64,000 nt of DNA from Moraxella catarrhalis (GTDB lineage Bacteria; Pseudomonadota; Gammaproteobacteria; Pseudomonadales; Moraxellaceae). The stretch's first letter is position 1, and each line of letters opens with the position of its first letter. The position numbers and the translations under genes are program-made. The notes under the pieces are model-generated. The model saw only the letters and a list, made by a program, of their open reading frames with translations, had not been told where the DNA came from and did not search any database. The DNA is taken from assembly GCF_001632285.1 (NCBI RefSeq), contig NZ_LWAH01000014.1, forward strand, positions 63,127 through 127,126, read 5' to 3'. Shown in pieces: positions 8,329 to 16,501 of the stretch.

Positions 8329-8385
8329 CATACCTTAGACCGCCACGCCTGCTATCTTTTATTGGTAAGGTATGAATAAGGTATG
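8329..8385. promoter_or_regulatory. TAAGGTATG repeats: candidate operator before the coiled-coil gene
   Basis: TAAGGTATG occurs at 8366 and 8377 (11-bp period) and inverted (CATACCTTA) at 8329. The last copy ends four bases before the next ATG. A 7-bp inverted repeat (8291-8297 with 8347-8353) encloses the inverted copy. The layout suggests a repressor site, perhaps for autoregulation. Confidence 0.45.
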
Positions 8386-8389
8386 AGAG

Positions 8390-9198
8390 ATGGGACTTTT
8401 GCCAAACTATGACCAATTTAACCAATGTGAACACTTAATTAATCACTTTTCAGCATTAACAATTTTGGAAAGCGCATTAATTTGGTGTGGTGTTGCTAAA
8501 GAACATATACCAAATTTCATCAAGGATTGCAGACCAAAGGGCGATAGCGGTGTAGCTAGCACAATATACCAACACCCTTATATTTCTTGTGTAGAACCAA
8601 GATGCAGGGTATTGAATGAAGCATTTGAGAATAATTTATTAAAGATGGGGCGTGATGGCGGTAAAGGTCATTATATAAAGGATATAGGGCATATTGCCTA
8701 CCCAAGACGAACAATCATGATTAATGACTTAAAGGAGTATATCCAAGAGCATCACCCTAACGATATGCCAAAAACTTTGTTTTCATCTGTGGAAATTAAC
8801 AAAGTACAGCCAATCAGCCATGAAAATTATTTATCATTAACCGCCAAACTAGACGCATTGACAGTAGAAAATGAAAGATTGCAACAGTCGTTAATGCGAG
8901 CAGAACAAAACAATAAAGAACAAAAAGCTAAAGATGAGCGTATCGCTGAACTTGAACGCCAACTTAATGAGCGTAGCACGCCTGCTGATATGGAGCTAAC
9001 AGGTACAAGCAAAAAAGCGGTAACCAAGCTTTTATATGCCTTATTACTTGAACATAATTACAGCATAGATGGCACAACCAAAGGGGCAATAACACCTTGG
9101 AAAACCTTACTACAAGGTACAACGTACCAATCACAAGGGAAACAATCGCCAAATGGCTAAACGAGATTAACACCTTGCATCACGACAAAAACAAATAA
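8390..9198 (+). pseudogene. Island coiled-coil protein, frameshifted near the C-terminus
   Basis: The open frame from 8390 stops at 9160 (256 residues). The N-terminal part (about residues 1-125) is an unassigned globular region, followed by a charged coiled coil (about 145-200, TVENERLQQSLMRAEQ) and a helical end (SKKAVTKLLYALLLEH). From about 9090 the sensible protein continues in the next frame (TLENLTTRYNVPITRETIA, KWLNEIN) to the TAA at 9196-9198. One extra A at about 9092-9094 would rejoin both parts. The gene is therefore either mutated by one base, shifted during translation, or affected by a sequencing error. A DNA-binding or regulatory role is possible but not shown. Confidence 0.7.
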
Positions 9199-9201
9199 TT
9201 T

Positions 9202-9224
9202 GGGGCTATTTAGCCCCTTTTTTT
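9202..9224 (+). terminator. Intrinsic terminator after the coiled-coil gene
   Basis: GGGGCT (9202-9207) pairs with AGCCCC (9212-9217) around a 4-base loop, followed by seven T. A partial copy of the same hairpin follows at 9225-9237. Confidence 0.85.
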
Positions 9225-9326
9225 GGGCTATTTAGCCTTATTCCAACCCCTACCTACCCCTTATCATACCCCCAAGCACCGCATGACAGTATAGCGGATA
9301 ATTTTAACCAACTTGGGAGTAAGACC

Positions 9327-9536
9327 ATGACAGAACCTACACTACCTACTCAAGGCATGAGCCGAGCCAAAGACATTTTACCGCTTTTGCCTTTTAGCAA
9401 ATCGACCCTTTGGCGAAAAGTCAAAAGTGGCAAGTTCCCCCAGCCCGTCCGATTTGGTACAAATTGCACTGCTTGGCGAAACCAAGATATCCACGCTTGG
9501 CTTACTGATCCAATTGCATGGGAGCAAAACCAATGA
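9327..9536 (+). CDS. AlpA-family regulator / excisionase-like protein
   Basis: A 69-residue protein with the winged-helix layout of the AlpA family: LPLLPFSKSTLWRKVKSG, then FPQPVRFGTNCTAWRNQDI and HAWL. In P4-like elements AlpA-type proteins activate integrase expression or act as excision factors. It follows TTGGGAGT upstream of the ATG and overlaps the next gene by ATGA, so the two are translated together. It is the most likely lysis-lysogeny style switch of this island, though its binding site is not known. Confidence 0.82.
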   Translation: MTEPTLPTQGMSRAKDILPLLPFSKSTLWRKVKSGKFPQPVRFGTNCTAWRNQDIHAWLTDPIAWEQNQ

Positions 9537-9826
9537 CCCAAAACCAACAAATCCTAGATTATTTGATGGCAGGCAATACGATTACGCCACTGGAGGCTTT
9601 AGAGCGGTTTGGGTGTTTTTCGTTAGCGGCTAGGGTGTACGAGCTTAAAAATACGCATGGCAAGCCAATTCAATCCAAACTGATTGAGCTACCCAATGGC
9701 AAGCGGTGTGCTCAATATTGGCTAGATCGTGACTATATCACCAGCCTTAAAGACCAAATCAGCATGAAAAACACCGCTAAGACGGTTCGCCCAATACGCC
9801 ATAAAAATTGCCCCATCATCAGATGA
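9533..9826 (+). CDS. Small helix-turn-helix protein
   Basis: A 97-residue protein that begins at the ATG overlapping the AlpA stop codon; an upstream ATG at 9518 is in frame but lies deep inside AlpA. NQQILDYLMAGNTITPLEAL and GCFSLAARVYELKNTHGKPI form a winged helix-turn-helix typical of short phage and island proteins (HTH_39-like). A basic tail follows. It probably regulates island genes together with AlpA; no direct evidence of its target is visible. Confidence 0.7.
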   Translation: MTQNQQILDYLMAGNTITPLEALERFGCFSLAARVYELKNTHGKPIQSKLIELPNGKRCAQYWLDRDYITSLKDQISMKNTAKTVRPIRHKNCPIIR

Positions 9827-9859
9827 CAGGGCAAAACTTACTAGCAAGGATATTATAAC

Positions 9860-10330
9860 ATGATTAAACAACAAAGATACCATCATGAATTATCATCGAT
9901 TGCCTTAATTGGCAATTTGTGGCAAAATACCCATACTACTAAACGAAAAGCGGTAAAGCCAAGCCGTCATCCTTTGGCTATTTTTACGCCTACTGTTAGC
10001 GATAACAGTGCCACAGGTGTAAATATATCGTCATTACAAGATACGGACAGTATCACCAGTTATGGCGGGTTGATAGGGGTAAATACAAGACCGAAAGGAA
10101 ATAGCCCCAGCCGTCTTTTCGCGGTAGTTGAAACCTGCCACCCTTTATCATGGGTGGTAAAGCTAACTAAACGAAAAGGAAACCCACAAATGAACCATCT
10201 GCTATTTACCCTTACCAGATTATCCCCAGCCCAATCTTTTGCCATTGGTGTTGTCATGGCGTTTTCTATCATTGGCGTTATTTCCACTGCCATTGTGATT
10301 GTGCTTGCTATTGCAGGGGGTGCACTATGA
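9860..10330 (+). CDS. Uncharacterised protein with C-terminal membrane segment
   Basis: The frame of 156 residues is not recognised with certainty. Residues 1-110 are of low order and rich in basic and polar residues. The middle (PKGNSPSRLFAVVETCHPLS) vaguely recalls the Ash/Icd-like proteins of P4-type elements. The last 46 residues start with their own methionine (ATG at 10190, preceded by AAGGA) and consist mostly of a long hydrophobic stretch (SFAIGVVMAFSIIGVISTA). The true gene may be only this small membrane protein at 10190-10330, with the earlier part a regulatory RNA region. It overlaps the next gene by four bases. Confidence 0.4.
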   Translation: MIKQQRYHHELSSIALIGNLWQNTHTTKRKAVKPSRHPLAIFTPTVSDNSATGVNISSLQDTDSITSYGGLIGVNTRPKGNSPSRLFAVVETCHPLSWVVKLTKRKGNPQMNHLLFTLTRLSPAQSFAIGVVMAFSIIGVISTAIVIVLAIAGGAL

Positions 10331-10557
10331 AACAAGATAAATTAATCAGCGCACTATCCAACATTGAAAGTGCAAAATCGATCATGGAAGATTTAAATAA
10401 TATCTTTGGGATTTTGCGTGAGGCTGATCCCAAAGAAATAGAGCGCATCAGATCGCTAACCTTTGTTATGTGGAAAGAGCTAGAAACTGCTTGCCAATAT
10501 CTAAATGATGGCTACAAAGTGCTAGATGATGAATATTCCAAGGGGGCGTTTAGATGA
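10327..10557 (+). CDS. Uncharacterised small helical island protein
   Basis: A 76-residue protein predicted to be mostly alpha-helical (LSNIESAKSIMEDLNNIFG, WKELETACQYLNDGYKVL). It is not recognised. It overlaps both neighbours by four bases (ATGA), so it belongs to one translationally coupled set running from the membrane protein to the ATPase gene. No signal peptide, membrane segment or catalytic motif is visible. Confidence 0.65.
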   Translation: MKQDKLISALSNIESAKSIMEDLNNIFGILREADPKEIERIRSLTFVMWKELETACQYLNDGYKVLDDEYSKGAFR

Positions 10558-10757
10558 AAAAATATCACGAGCTAAACAGCCAAGAACAAATCGCCCCACA
10601 AGTAAATTATGGGATTGAGTGCCAAGCGTTAGGCATTTATCGAATGTTTGATGACAAATCAGATGCCCAAGTCTTTGCCGAGCAATTACAAATAGATTAT
10701 CCGCACCATGACATTTTAAGAGTGAAAGGATATTTTTTTACTTGGGGTGATGAATGA
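10554..10757 (+). CDS. Uncharacterised small island protein
   Basis: A 67-residue soluble protein of unknown function (SQEQIAPQVNYGIECQALGI, then DDKSDAQVFAEQLQ). The start overlaps the previous stop (ATGA) and its own stop overlaps the start of the ATPase gene, so it is co-translated with both. Its reality is supported mainly by this tight packing. Confidence 0.65.
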   Translation: MKKYHELNSQEQIAPQVNYGIECQALGIYRMFDDKSDAQVFAEQLQIDYPHHDILRVKGYFFTWGDE

Positions 10758-12751
10758 AAATTGATATTTATGCACTATTGAATGATTTATCACGCCTGCC
10801 ACCTGATGCCATCCCACTAGAGATCTACAAAGGTGATAAATGGCGTGTTATCAATGCCGAGCTAAACGGTAGATTATACAACCAAACGCCTTGCCTGCTG
10901 ATGCACGATGCCAAAGGCAGGCTTGCCAATGCGTTTATTTATGATCATGCCTATCATCACACTTTGAGCGCTTGGGATAATCATGCCGTCATCATTGGCG
11001 ATCTACATTCTGCTACCAGCTATCATGTTATCGCAGGCGTGGACGATGGCGAGGTCATCTATCGCCATATTCTGATGCAGGGTGAAAATCCTTGCATCAT
11101 CGCCTTGCCTGATAAATTTGCCGACAAATTACCCTTATTGGCGATCGCCTTTGGTCACTACCAACCAATGAAAGTGTATTGTACAGCGGATAAAAAAGAT
11201 GATCTGATTGACCAATTGGTCAATAAAATTAATGCCAATATTTACGCATCGATCAGCAGACCAAGCCAGACGCCTAACGCCTTACTTGATGCCGATTTTT
11301 TCAGCGTGGCGAGCGTTAGCCTCATTCAATGGAGAACGCCCATACCGCTAGAGCCTGCCAAATCTTATGATAATCCCTATCCTGTAGAGGCGTTTGGCGA
11401 GCCTTTGAGTGATGTGGTCAAGATGTTGGCGTATTACACTCAAACGCCTTTATCATGGGCAGGTATGGCAGTTTTGGGCGTATTATCCACCATCGGACAA
11501 TCTAGGGTAAATGCACCATTGGGCAACACCTATAAGCCAAGTAGTTTATTTTTATTAACCGAGGGCGAAAGCGGAGGCGGTAAATCCAAACTACAAGATT
11601 TGGCATATCATGCCGTCGATCAGCACATAAAAAATGCTCAAAAAGCATATCGCGACGAGCTAAACCAATGGCAAGCAGAATTAGCCAGTATCAAGCCTAA
11701 AGATCGTGCAACATGGCTAATGGAAAATCCAGAACCCAACGATCCTGATTTTATCTTAGATGATGCCACCATTGAGCCAGCTTTAGATAGGTTTGTGATG
11801 GGAGAGCTTAATAATTTGGTATGGCGAACCGATGAGGCGGCGAAGTTTTTTGGTGGTCATACCATGAAATCAGATACCGCAGGCAGTGCGATGGGCAATA
11901 TCACAAGCCTATACAGTGGCGGAGCGGTCAGACGCAAACGCTCAATACATAGCAAAAACGCCATAAAGGGCGTGGCGTATGACTGTAGATTAACATTCTG
12001 CCTAAGTGGTCAGCGTGTAATCCTTGAACCAGTATTGAAAGATCGTTTAATGGCAGAACAAGGATTATTAGCACGCTTTTTATTCACTGCCGAGCCGTCC
12101 TTAGTGGGCTTTCGTGATTGGAGCAGTAAAGATAGGCTAAGCCAAGATGAATATACCGACAGCGTATTAAAAGGCTATTGGACAAGATGTGGCTACTTGA
12201 TGCAGGATTTATTACCCTCAGGGCATAATCCATTTACTGATGGCGAGCTACCCACTGATGACAAGGGGCGGTTTAATATGCCCTTTGCTGATGGTGCAAA
12301 ACAACACTTAGCCAATTTTCAGCAGTCCATAGAATGTAAGATACTAGGCGAGCTAAAGACTGCTAAAGAAGTGGCAAACCGTATGGCAGAGAACGCCAGC
12401 CGAATTGCCACCTTGCTTGCCTTTTATGATGGTGCTACCAAGCTAAGTAGTCAATACTTGGACGGTGCATTTAAACTGGTGTGGCACTCCGTCAGAGAAT
12501 TTATAAACTATGGCAAAGATGATGAAAAGTCAGATGCTCAAACTGTGCTTGAATGGTTTGCCGACAAATATATACCCAAGCATCAAATGAGCTACATACT
12601 TTATGCCGATATGCAAAGCGCCATCACGCCCAAAAAGTTAAGGAAAAAAGAAATCTTGGAGAACGCCACCGATAGCTTGGAAAGTCATTATTATATCGTC
12701 GTACAAGGACAGCCAAAGACGGTATTTTTTAACCCCATCTTACTGCCTTAG
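10754..12751 (+). CDS. DUF3987-type P-loop ATPase, probable island replication protein
   Basis: A 665-residue protein. The first 190 residues are an unassigned domain. The centre matches DUF3987 proteins: PLSWAGMAVLGVLSTIGQSR, then a Walker A motif GESGGGKS (residues 271-278), VWRTDEAAKFFGGH as probable Walker B and sensor region, and LLARFLFTAEPS. Proteins of this family are common in prophages and satellites and are thought to be helicase- or primase-like replication proteins. It ends a coupled operon and lies directly before the right iteron-like array, as an initiator next to its origin would. An alternative use in DNA packaging or defence is less likely. Confidence 0.78.
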   Translation: MKIDIYALLNDLSRLPPDAIPLEIYKGDKWRVINAELNGRLYNQTPCLLMHDAKGRLANAFIYDHAYHHTLSAWDNHAVIIGDLHSATSYHVIAGVDDGEVIYRHILMQGENPCIIALPDKFADKLPLLAIAFGHYQPMKVYCTADKKDDLIDQLVNKINANIYASISRPSQTPNALLDADFFSVASVSLIQWRTPIPLEPAKSYDNPYPVEAFGEPLSDVVKMLAYYTQTPLSWAGMAVLGVLSTIGQSRVNAPLGNTYKPSSLFLLTEGESGGGKSKLQDLAYHAVDQHIKNAQKAYRDELNQWQAELASIKPKDRATWLMENPEPNDPDFILDDATIEPALDRFVMGELNNLVWRTDEAAKFFGGHTMKSDTAGSAMGNITSLYSGGAVRRKRSIHSKNAIKGVAYDCRLTFCLSGQRVILEPVLKDRLMAEQGLLARFLFTAEPSLVGFRDWSSKDRLSQDEYTDSVLKGYWTRCGYLMQDLLPSGHNPFTDGELPTDDKGRFNMPFADGAKQHLANFQQSIECKILGELKTAKEVANRMAENASRIATLLAFYDGATKLSSQYLDGAFKLVWHSVREFINYGKDDEKSDAQTVLEWFADKYIPKHQMSYILYADMQSAITPKKLRKKEILENATDSLESHYYIVVQGQPKTVFFNPILLP

Positions 12752-12780
12752 CTGATGTGCCAAATTGGGGATGGTTTGAT

Positions 12781-12874
12781 ACTTTCCCCAGTTTCCCCTA
12801 CTTTCCCAATAGGGGGAAAACTTGCAAAGCCTTATATACCAAAGCTTATCGCCTGCCACTTTCCCACTTTCCCC
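12781..12874. repeat. Right GGGGAAAGT iteron-like array with 27-bp core
   Basis: Inverted copies (ACTTTCCC, with or without a further C) are at 12781, 12800, 12858 and 12866, a variant GTTTCCCC is at 12791, and a direct GGGGGAAAA is at 12812. The core at 12824-12850 repeats 6268-6294 (23 of 27 bases). It starts 30 bases after the ATPase gene. Confidence 0.6.
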
Positions 12875-13085
12875 AAAATCACTGTTTTTTATTTTATTTT
12901 TAAATTTCGATTGGTAAAAAGATAGATTTACTCATATTTAAATACATATATGTATATACAACTACAGTTATATATAATAGTCAGGAAATACGACAGCTTA
13001 CGACTTTTGTGACCAGTATCGTAAGAGAATAAAACAACCCTATGAAAGATGGTACAATATAACAAATTGCTTAATGATTTAGATT
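12875..13085. other. A+T-rich stretch next to the right array, candidate unwinding region
   Basis: From about 12885 to 12980 the DNA is almost only A and T and includes the palindrome TACATATATGTA. A -10-like TATAAT is at 12973. Next to iteron-like repeats, this is the expected look of a replication origin. The rest up to 13085 shows an inverted TTACGA/TCGTAA pair (about 12999 and 13019) and no gene. Confidence 0.45.
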
Positions 13086-13387
13086 ATGCCAAAACTTGCC
13101 CTACAATCAAGCCTAGATGATTTACCCAAGCTTAAAATCAGTGATTATCAAAAACAAACCCGCTTAAGATTAGCCACCACAGCGTGTAATTATGGCGGTT
13201 ACCGTAAATGGTTTGTCTGTAAGTGTGGCAGGCGTGCAAGTGTATTTTATTTTAGCCGTTATTGGCAGTGTAGGCATTGTGTGGGGCTACAGCTAAGTTA
13301 CTGGGATTGGATAAACCAAAGCCACATGATCCAAATCAAAATTCTGTAGATTTGATGGCGGATTTGATGAAAGCGTTATCCCAGTAA
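13086..13387 (+). pseudogene. Zinc-ribbon protein remnant
   Basis: The frame of 87 residues (13086-13349) contains ACNYGGYRKWFVCKCGRR and WQCRHCVGLQLSY. These recall a widespread family that begins with a GGxRxWFxC segment followed by paired cysteines, but the usual longer body is missing. From about 13274 another frame reads ALCGATAKLLGLDKPKPHD and then SVDLMADLMKALSQ to a stop at 13387, which looks like the end of a different protein. The locus seems to be a fusion or decayed relic rather than an intact gene. Confidence 0.45.
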
Positions 13388-13645
13388 TGAAACAACCAAC
13401 TAAAAAGCATGGCTAGGGGCGGGTAAAAAGTTTGGAAAGATTGTCTTGTAGCACCGCCCCCTTATCCAAATTTTTACGACCGCAAAATTAAAAGTTTTGG
13501 GCAGTATCAAGAAAAGGTAAAAAAGGGGCAAAAATGGCGATTTTTAGGGGTGACTTTGGATAATAACGGTAAAATTGACAGTAAAAAAATTTACTAAAAA
13601 AAGGAATTGTTTAAAATCAATAACTTATACTTAGGGTTTGTAGTT
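13388..13645. other. Right end of the island, no gene seen
   Basis: About 260 bases before attR without a credible frame. One AGTATCA (13503-13509) matches the three copies next to attL, so this stretch probably carries the right-arm integrase sites. A part at 13570-13590 (ATTGACAGTAAAAAAATTTAC) resembles 4830-4850 near the left end. Confidence 0.4.
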
Positions 13646-13665
13646 CTCCGTCACCGCCAAACTCT
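13646..13665 (+). repeat. attR: right 20-bp copy of the island attachment site
   Basis: Identical to 4650-4669. Here only the tRNA 3' fragment remains, preceded by unrelated island DNA, so no second tRNA gene is formed. It marks the right border of the island. Confidence 0.92.
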
Positions 13666-13666
13666 G

Positions 13667-13706
13667 AAAATCCTATATCGCTTATTACCGATGTGGGATT
13701 TTTTTT
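13667..13706 (+). terminator. Original tRNA-Ser terminator, now cut off behind attR
   Basis: A 14-bp stem with wobbles (13667-13680 with 13689-13702) and an 8-base loop, followed by T. It begins one base after attR, exactly where the tRNA-Ser transcript would have ended before the island arrived. Confidence 0.75.
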
Positions 13707-13766
13707 ATGAGCTTATGGGGGTTGTCTTAGCTGAATATGTTAAATAGTTATTTGAATAAATCTAAA

Positions 13767-14534
13767 TTATTTGGATGAATTCACCAAATCAATGCAAGAT
13801 ATTTGCATTAAATTGCCAGAAATTCCCAAGCACGGCGTCATGACAAGGTGTTTTAGCAACTCCAAAAACTCATCTCTTGGCATCAAATTTGCCCCAAGGT
13901 GTCTTAAATGCGGATTTTCAAGTTGGCAATCTATGAGCTGTATGCCGTATTGATTTGCCCAGTGCATCAATGCCCAAAAGGCAATTTTTGAGGCATCGTT
14001 ACGCCTGTGAAACATACTTTCTCCACAAAATATCGAACCAAAACTCACGCCGTATAAACCTCCGATCAGCTCGCTGTCATATGGCATGCCTGCCCAAACT
14101 TCTATACTTACCGCCGCACCAATTTTAAATAGCTGTCGATACGCCAAAACCATATTATCATGAATCCAAGTCTGAAAGGTATCACGGCGAGGCGCACGAC
14201 ACGCATTTATCACTGCCTCAAAATCAGCATTGGTGGTGATGGTCCAAGGCTGCTTTTTGGCTGTGCGTATCAGTGATTTACTGGGATAAAAGTCATTTGG
14301 TGTAATGACGCAGCGTATCTCTGGCGACCACCAGCAGATTGGCTCGTCTTCATCAAACCAAGGAAAGGCACCAGAACGATAAGCGTGTAATAGTGTTGAC
14401 ACTGTCAAATCGCCCCCTGCACCCAAAAAACCATGTGTACGCAGCTTGTCTGCTGGTGGGCGAAAATCATACAAGCAGGCATCAGCCAGTTTATGCAGAT
14501 TGCTTAGTGTGTTTGAATTATCGATATGATTCAT
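13767..14534 (-). CDS. aat: Leucyl/phenylalanyl-tRNA--protein transferase
   Basis: A 255-residue protein with the Aat signature GFLGAGGDLTVSTLLHAYRS, followed by GAFPWF, and the segments WWSPEIRC, IGGLYGVSFG and GESMFHR. It moves Leu or Phe from charged tRNA to N-terminal Arg or Lys of proteins, marking them for ClpS/ClpAP degradation. The start is the ATG at 14534; an upstream TTG at 14549 is possible but less likely. It is the first chromosomal gene beyond the island and reads toward it, ending about 100 bases from attR. Confidence 0.95.
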   Translation of the reverse strand: MNHIDNSNTLSNLHKLADACLYDFRPPADKLRTHGFLGAGGDLTVSTLLHAYRSGAFPWFDEDEPICWWSPEIRCVITPNDFYPSKSLIRTAKKQPWTITTNADFEAVINACRAPRRDTFQTWIHDNMVLAYRQLFKIGAAVSIEVWAGMPYDSELIGGLYGVSFGSIFCGESMFHRRNDASKIAFWALMHWANQYGIQLIDCQLENPHLRHLGANLMPRDEFLELLKHLVMTPCLGISGNLMQISCIDLVNSSK

Positions 14535-14620
14535 GATGAAATGATACAAACTTTATGAGAATTGTATGTTGAAAAAAGCCGCTCAAGATTGAGCGACTTT
14601 AGAAATATGATCAGCGAATA

Positions 14621-15883
14621 TTATGCCACATTACGCTCATAAACAGGCAATTTGTTACAAATTTGGGAAATCTTTTCACGCGTTGCTGCTAAGACTGCTT
14701 CATCACCTCGTGCGTCTAAAACATCACAAATCCAGCCAGCCAATTCACGAACCTCAGCTTCACCAAAGCCACGCGTGGTAACGGCAGGCGTACCAATGCG
14801 GATACCACTTGTTACAAATGGTGATTTTGGGTCATTTGGCACAGAATTTTTGTTCACAGTAATGTGAGCATCGCCAAGCCATTTGTCCGCCTCTTTACCA
14901 GTGATGCCTTGTTTGATTAAGCTGATAAGCATCAGATGGTTTTTGGTGCCACCAGAGACAATTTCATAGCCACGACTTTGGATAACCTCTGCCATCGCTT
15001 TGGCATTGATAATGACTTGCTTTTGATAGCTCTGAAAATCATCACTCATTGCCTCTTTAAAGCAAACAGCTTTAGCGGCGATAGCATGCATCAGCGGACC
15101 GCCTTGACTACCTGGAAAAACAGCAGATGCCAATTTTTTCTCAATCTCTTCATTGGCTTTGGCTAAAATTAAACCAGAGCGTGGACCACGCAGTGTCTTA
15201 TGAGTGGTTGTGGTGGTGACATCGGCAATTTGTACAGGGCTTGGGTAAATGCCAGTTGCCACAAGACCTGCAACATGTGCCATATCCGCCATCAAATATG
15301 CGCCTACCTCATCGGCAATGTCACGGAACTTTTGCCAGTCAATGATTTGGCTGTATGCTGAAAAACCTGCAATGATCATTTTGGGCTTATGCTCACGGGC
15401 TAGGCGGGCGACTTCTTCATAATCAATCAAGCCAGTTTCGGTGTCCAATCCATATTGAACCGCATGATAATTGCGTCCTGAAAAATTGACAGATGCCCCA
15501 TGGGTTAGGTGACCACCATGTGCTAAGCTCATACCAAGTACAGTGTCATTTGGCTCAAGTAATGCCAGAAATACCGCACTGTTGGCACTTGAACCTGAAT
15601 GTGGTTGTACATTGACATAATCAGCACCAAACAGTTCTTTGGCACGGTCAATGGCAATTTGCTCGATGGCATCAACATGCTCACAACCACCATAGTAGCG
15701 TTTTTTTGGATAACCTTCGGCGTATTTATTGGTTAAGGTTGAGCCTTGGGCTTGCATGACAGCAGGTGAGCAGTAATTTTCTGATGCGATAAGCTCAATA
15801 TGATCTTCTTGGCGTTTGGTTTCGGCATCAATTTGTGTTGCCAATTCTGGGTCGTATTGATGTAGCGAAATTTCTTTAAACAT
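14621..15883 (-). CDS. glyA: Serine hydroxymethyltransferase
   Basis: A 420-residue PLP enzyme that interconverts serine and glycine while loading one-carbon units on tetrahydrofolate. Characteristic segments are [28 protein letters not shown] and the PLP-lysine region [12 protein letters not shown]. The start chosen is the ATG at 15883 ([11 protein letters not shown]), which has AAGGAAA at a proper distance; a longer frame to 15943 lacks support. Its neighbours aat and ubiC lie on the same strand but are separated by gaps of 86 and 135 bases, so each is probably transcribed on its own. Confidence 0.97.
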   Translation of the reverse strand: MFKEISLHQYDPELATQIDAETKRQEDHIELIASENYCSPAVMQAQGSTLTNKYAEGYPKKRYYGGCEHVDAIEQIAIDRAKELFGADYVNVQPHSGSSANSAVFLALLEPNDTVLGMSLAHGGHLTHGASVNFSGRNYHAVQYGLDTETGLIDYEEVARLAREHKPKMIIAGFSAYSQIIDWQKFRDIADEVGAYLMADMAHVAGLVATGIYPSPVQIADVTTTTTHKTLRGPRSGLILAKANEEIEKKLASAVFPGSQGGPLMHAIAAKAVCFKEAMSDDFQSYQKQVIINAKAMAEVIQSRGYEIVSGGTKNHLMLISLIKQGITGKEADKWLGDAHITVNKNSVPNDPKSPFVTSGIRIGTPAVTTRGFGEAEVRELAGWICDVLDARGDEAVLAATREKISQICNKLPVYERNVA

Positions 15884-16018
15884 GAATTTTCCTTGTTTGG
15901 TGGGAGAATAAAAAGTCAAGATTAGTTTAGCATACTTGCCCAATATTCACTAGGGCGGTGCCTATTTTTCATTGATTACACAAAATAACTGAATTTTATC
16001 TTGACGGTATCTGTGCTG

Positions 16019-16501
16019 TCATTGGTCAAAAGATGCTTGAAAAGCTGCCAAAAATAGCTCATCAATCAAGATTTTACGCCCATTGATATCATAAACTGTT
16101 TGCCGACCAATTTGACCATCATACCGATAAAAATGACGCTTAATTGGCAGTTGTTGCCTTTTTTTGAACAAAACATATCCGATGGGCGTTGCACCCAGTG
16201 CTTTTAGGCGTGCTAATGAACCTGTCAGTGATGACAAAGGAAAAATACTTTTGGCAAGCACCCAAGCGTCCGCATCACCGTATAACTTGACACTGCGTAC
16301 CCAAGCCATTTGTGGGCGATTTAGGGGCAGTCCCAGTTGTGATTTTTGGGCAAAGGTGAGTGGCTGATAGCCTTGATGGATGATTTCAACCTTTAGGGGT
16401 TTTTTTGAGTGTGCTTCTAATCGTGCCGTTAACGACCCTTGAGTAAATACAAAATCGGCAAGTTTTGGAGGCAGGTGGTCTAATATCTCATCCATTGGCA
16501 T
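16019..16501 (-). CDS. ubiC: Chorismate pyruvate-lyase (chorismate lyase)
   Basis: A 160-residue protein with the UbiC layout: FVFTQGSLTARLEAH near the N-terminus, AWVRSVKLYGDADAWVLAKS in the middle and IGYVLFKKRQQLPIKR before the end. It removes pyruvate from chorismate to give 4-hydroxybenzoate, the first step of ubiquinone synthesis. No ubiA lies next to it here, unlike E. coli. A second in-frame ATG at 16495 could also be the start. Confidence 0.88.
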   Translation of the reverse strand: MPMDEILDHLPPKLADFVFTQGSLTARLEAHSKKPLKVEIIHQGYQPLTFAQKSQLGLPLNRPQMAWVRSVKLYGDADAWVLAKSIFPLSSLTGSLARLKALGATPIGYVLFKKRQQLPIKRHFYRYDGQIGRQTVYDINGRKILIDELFLAAFQASFDQ

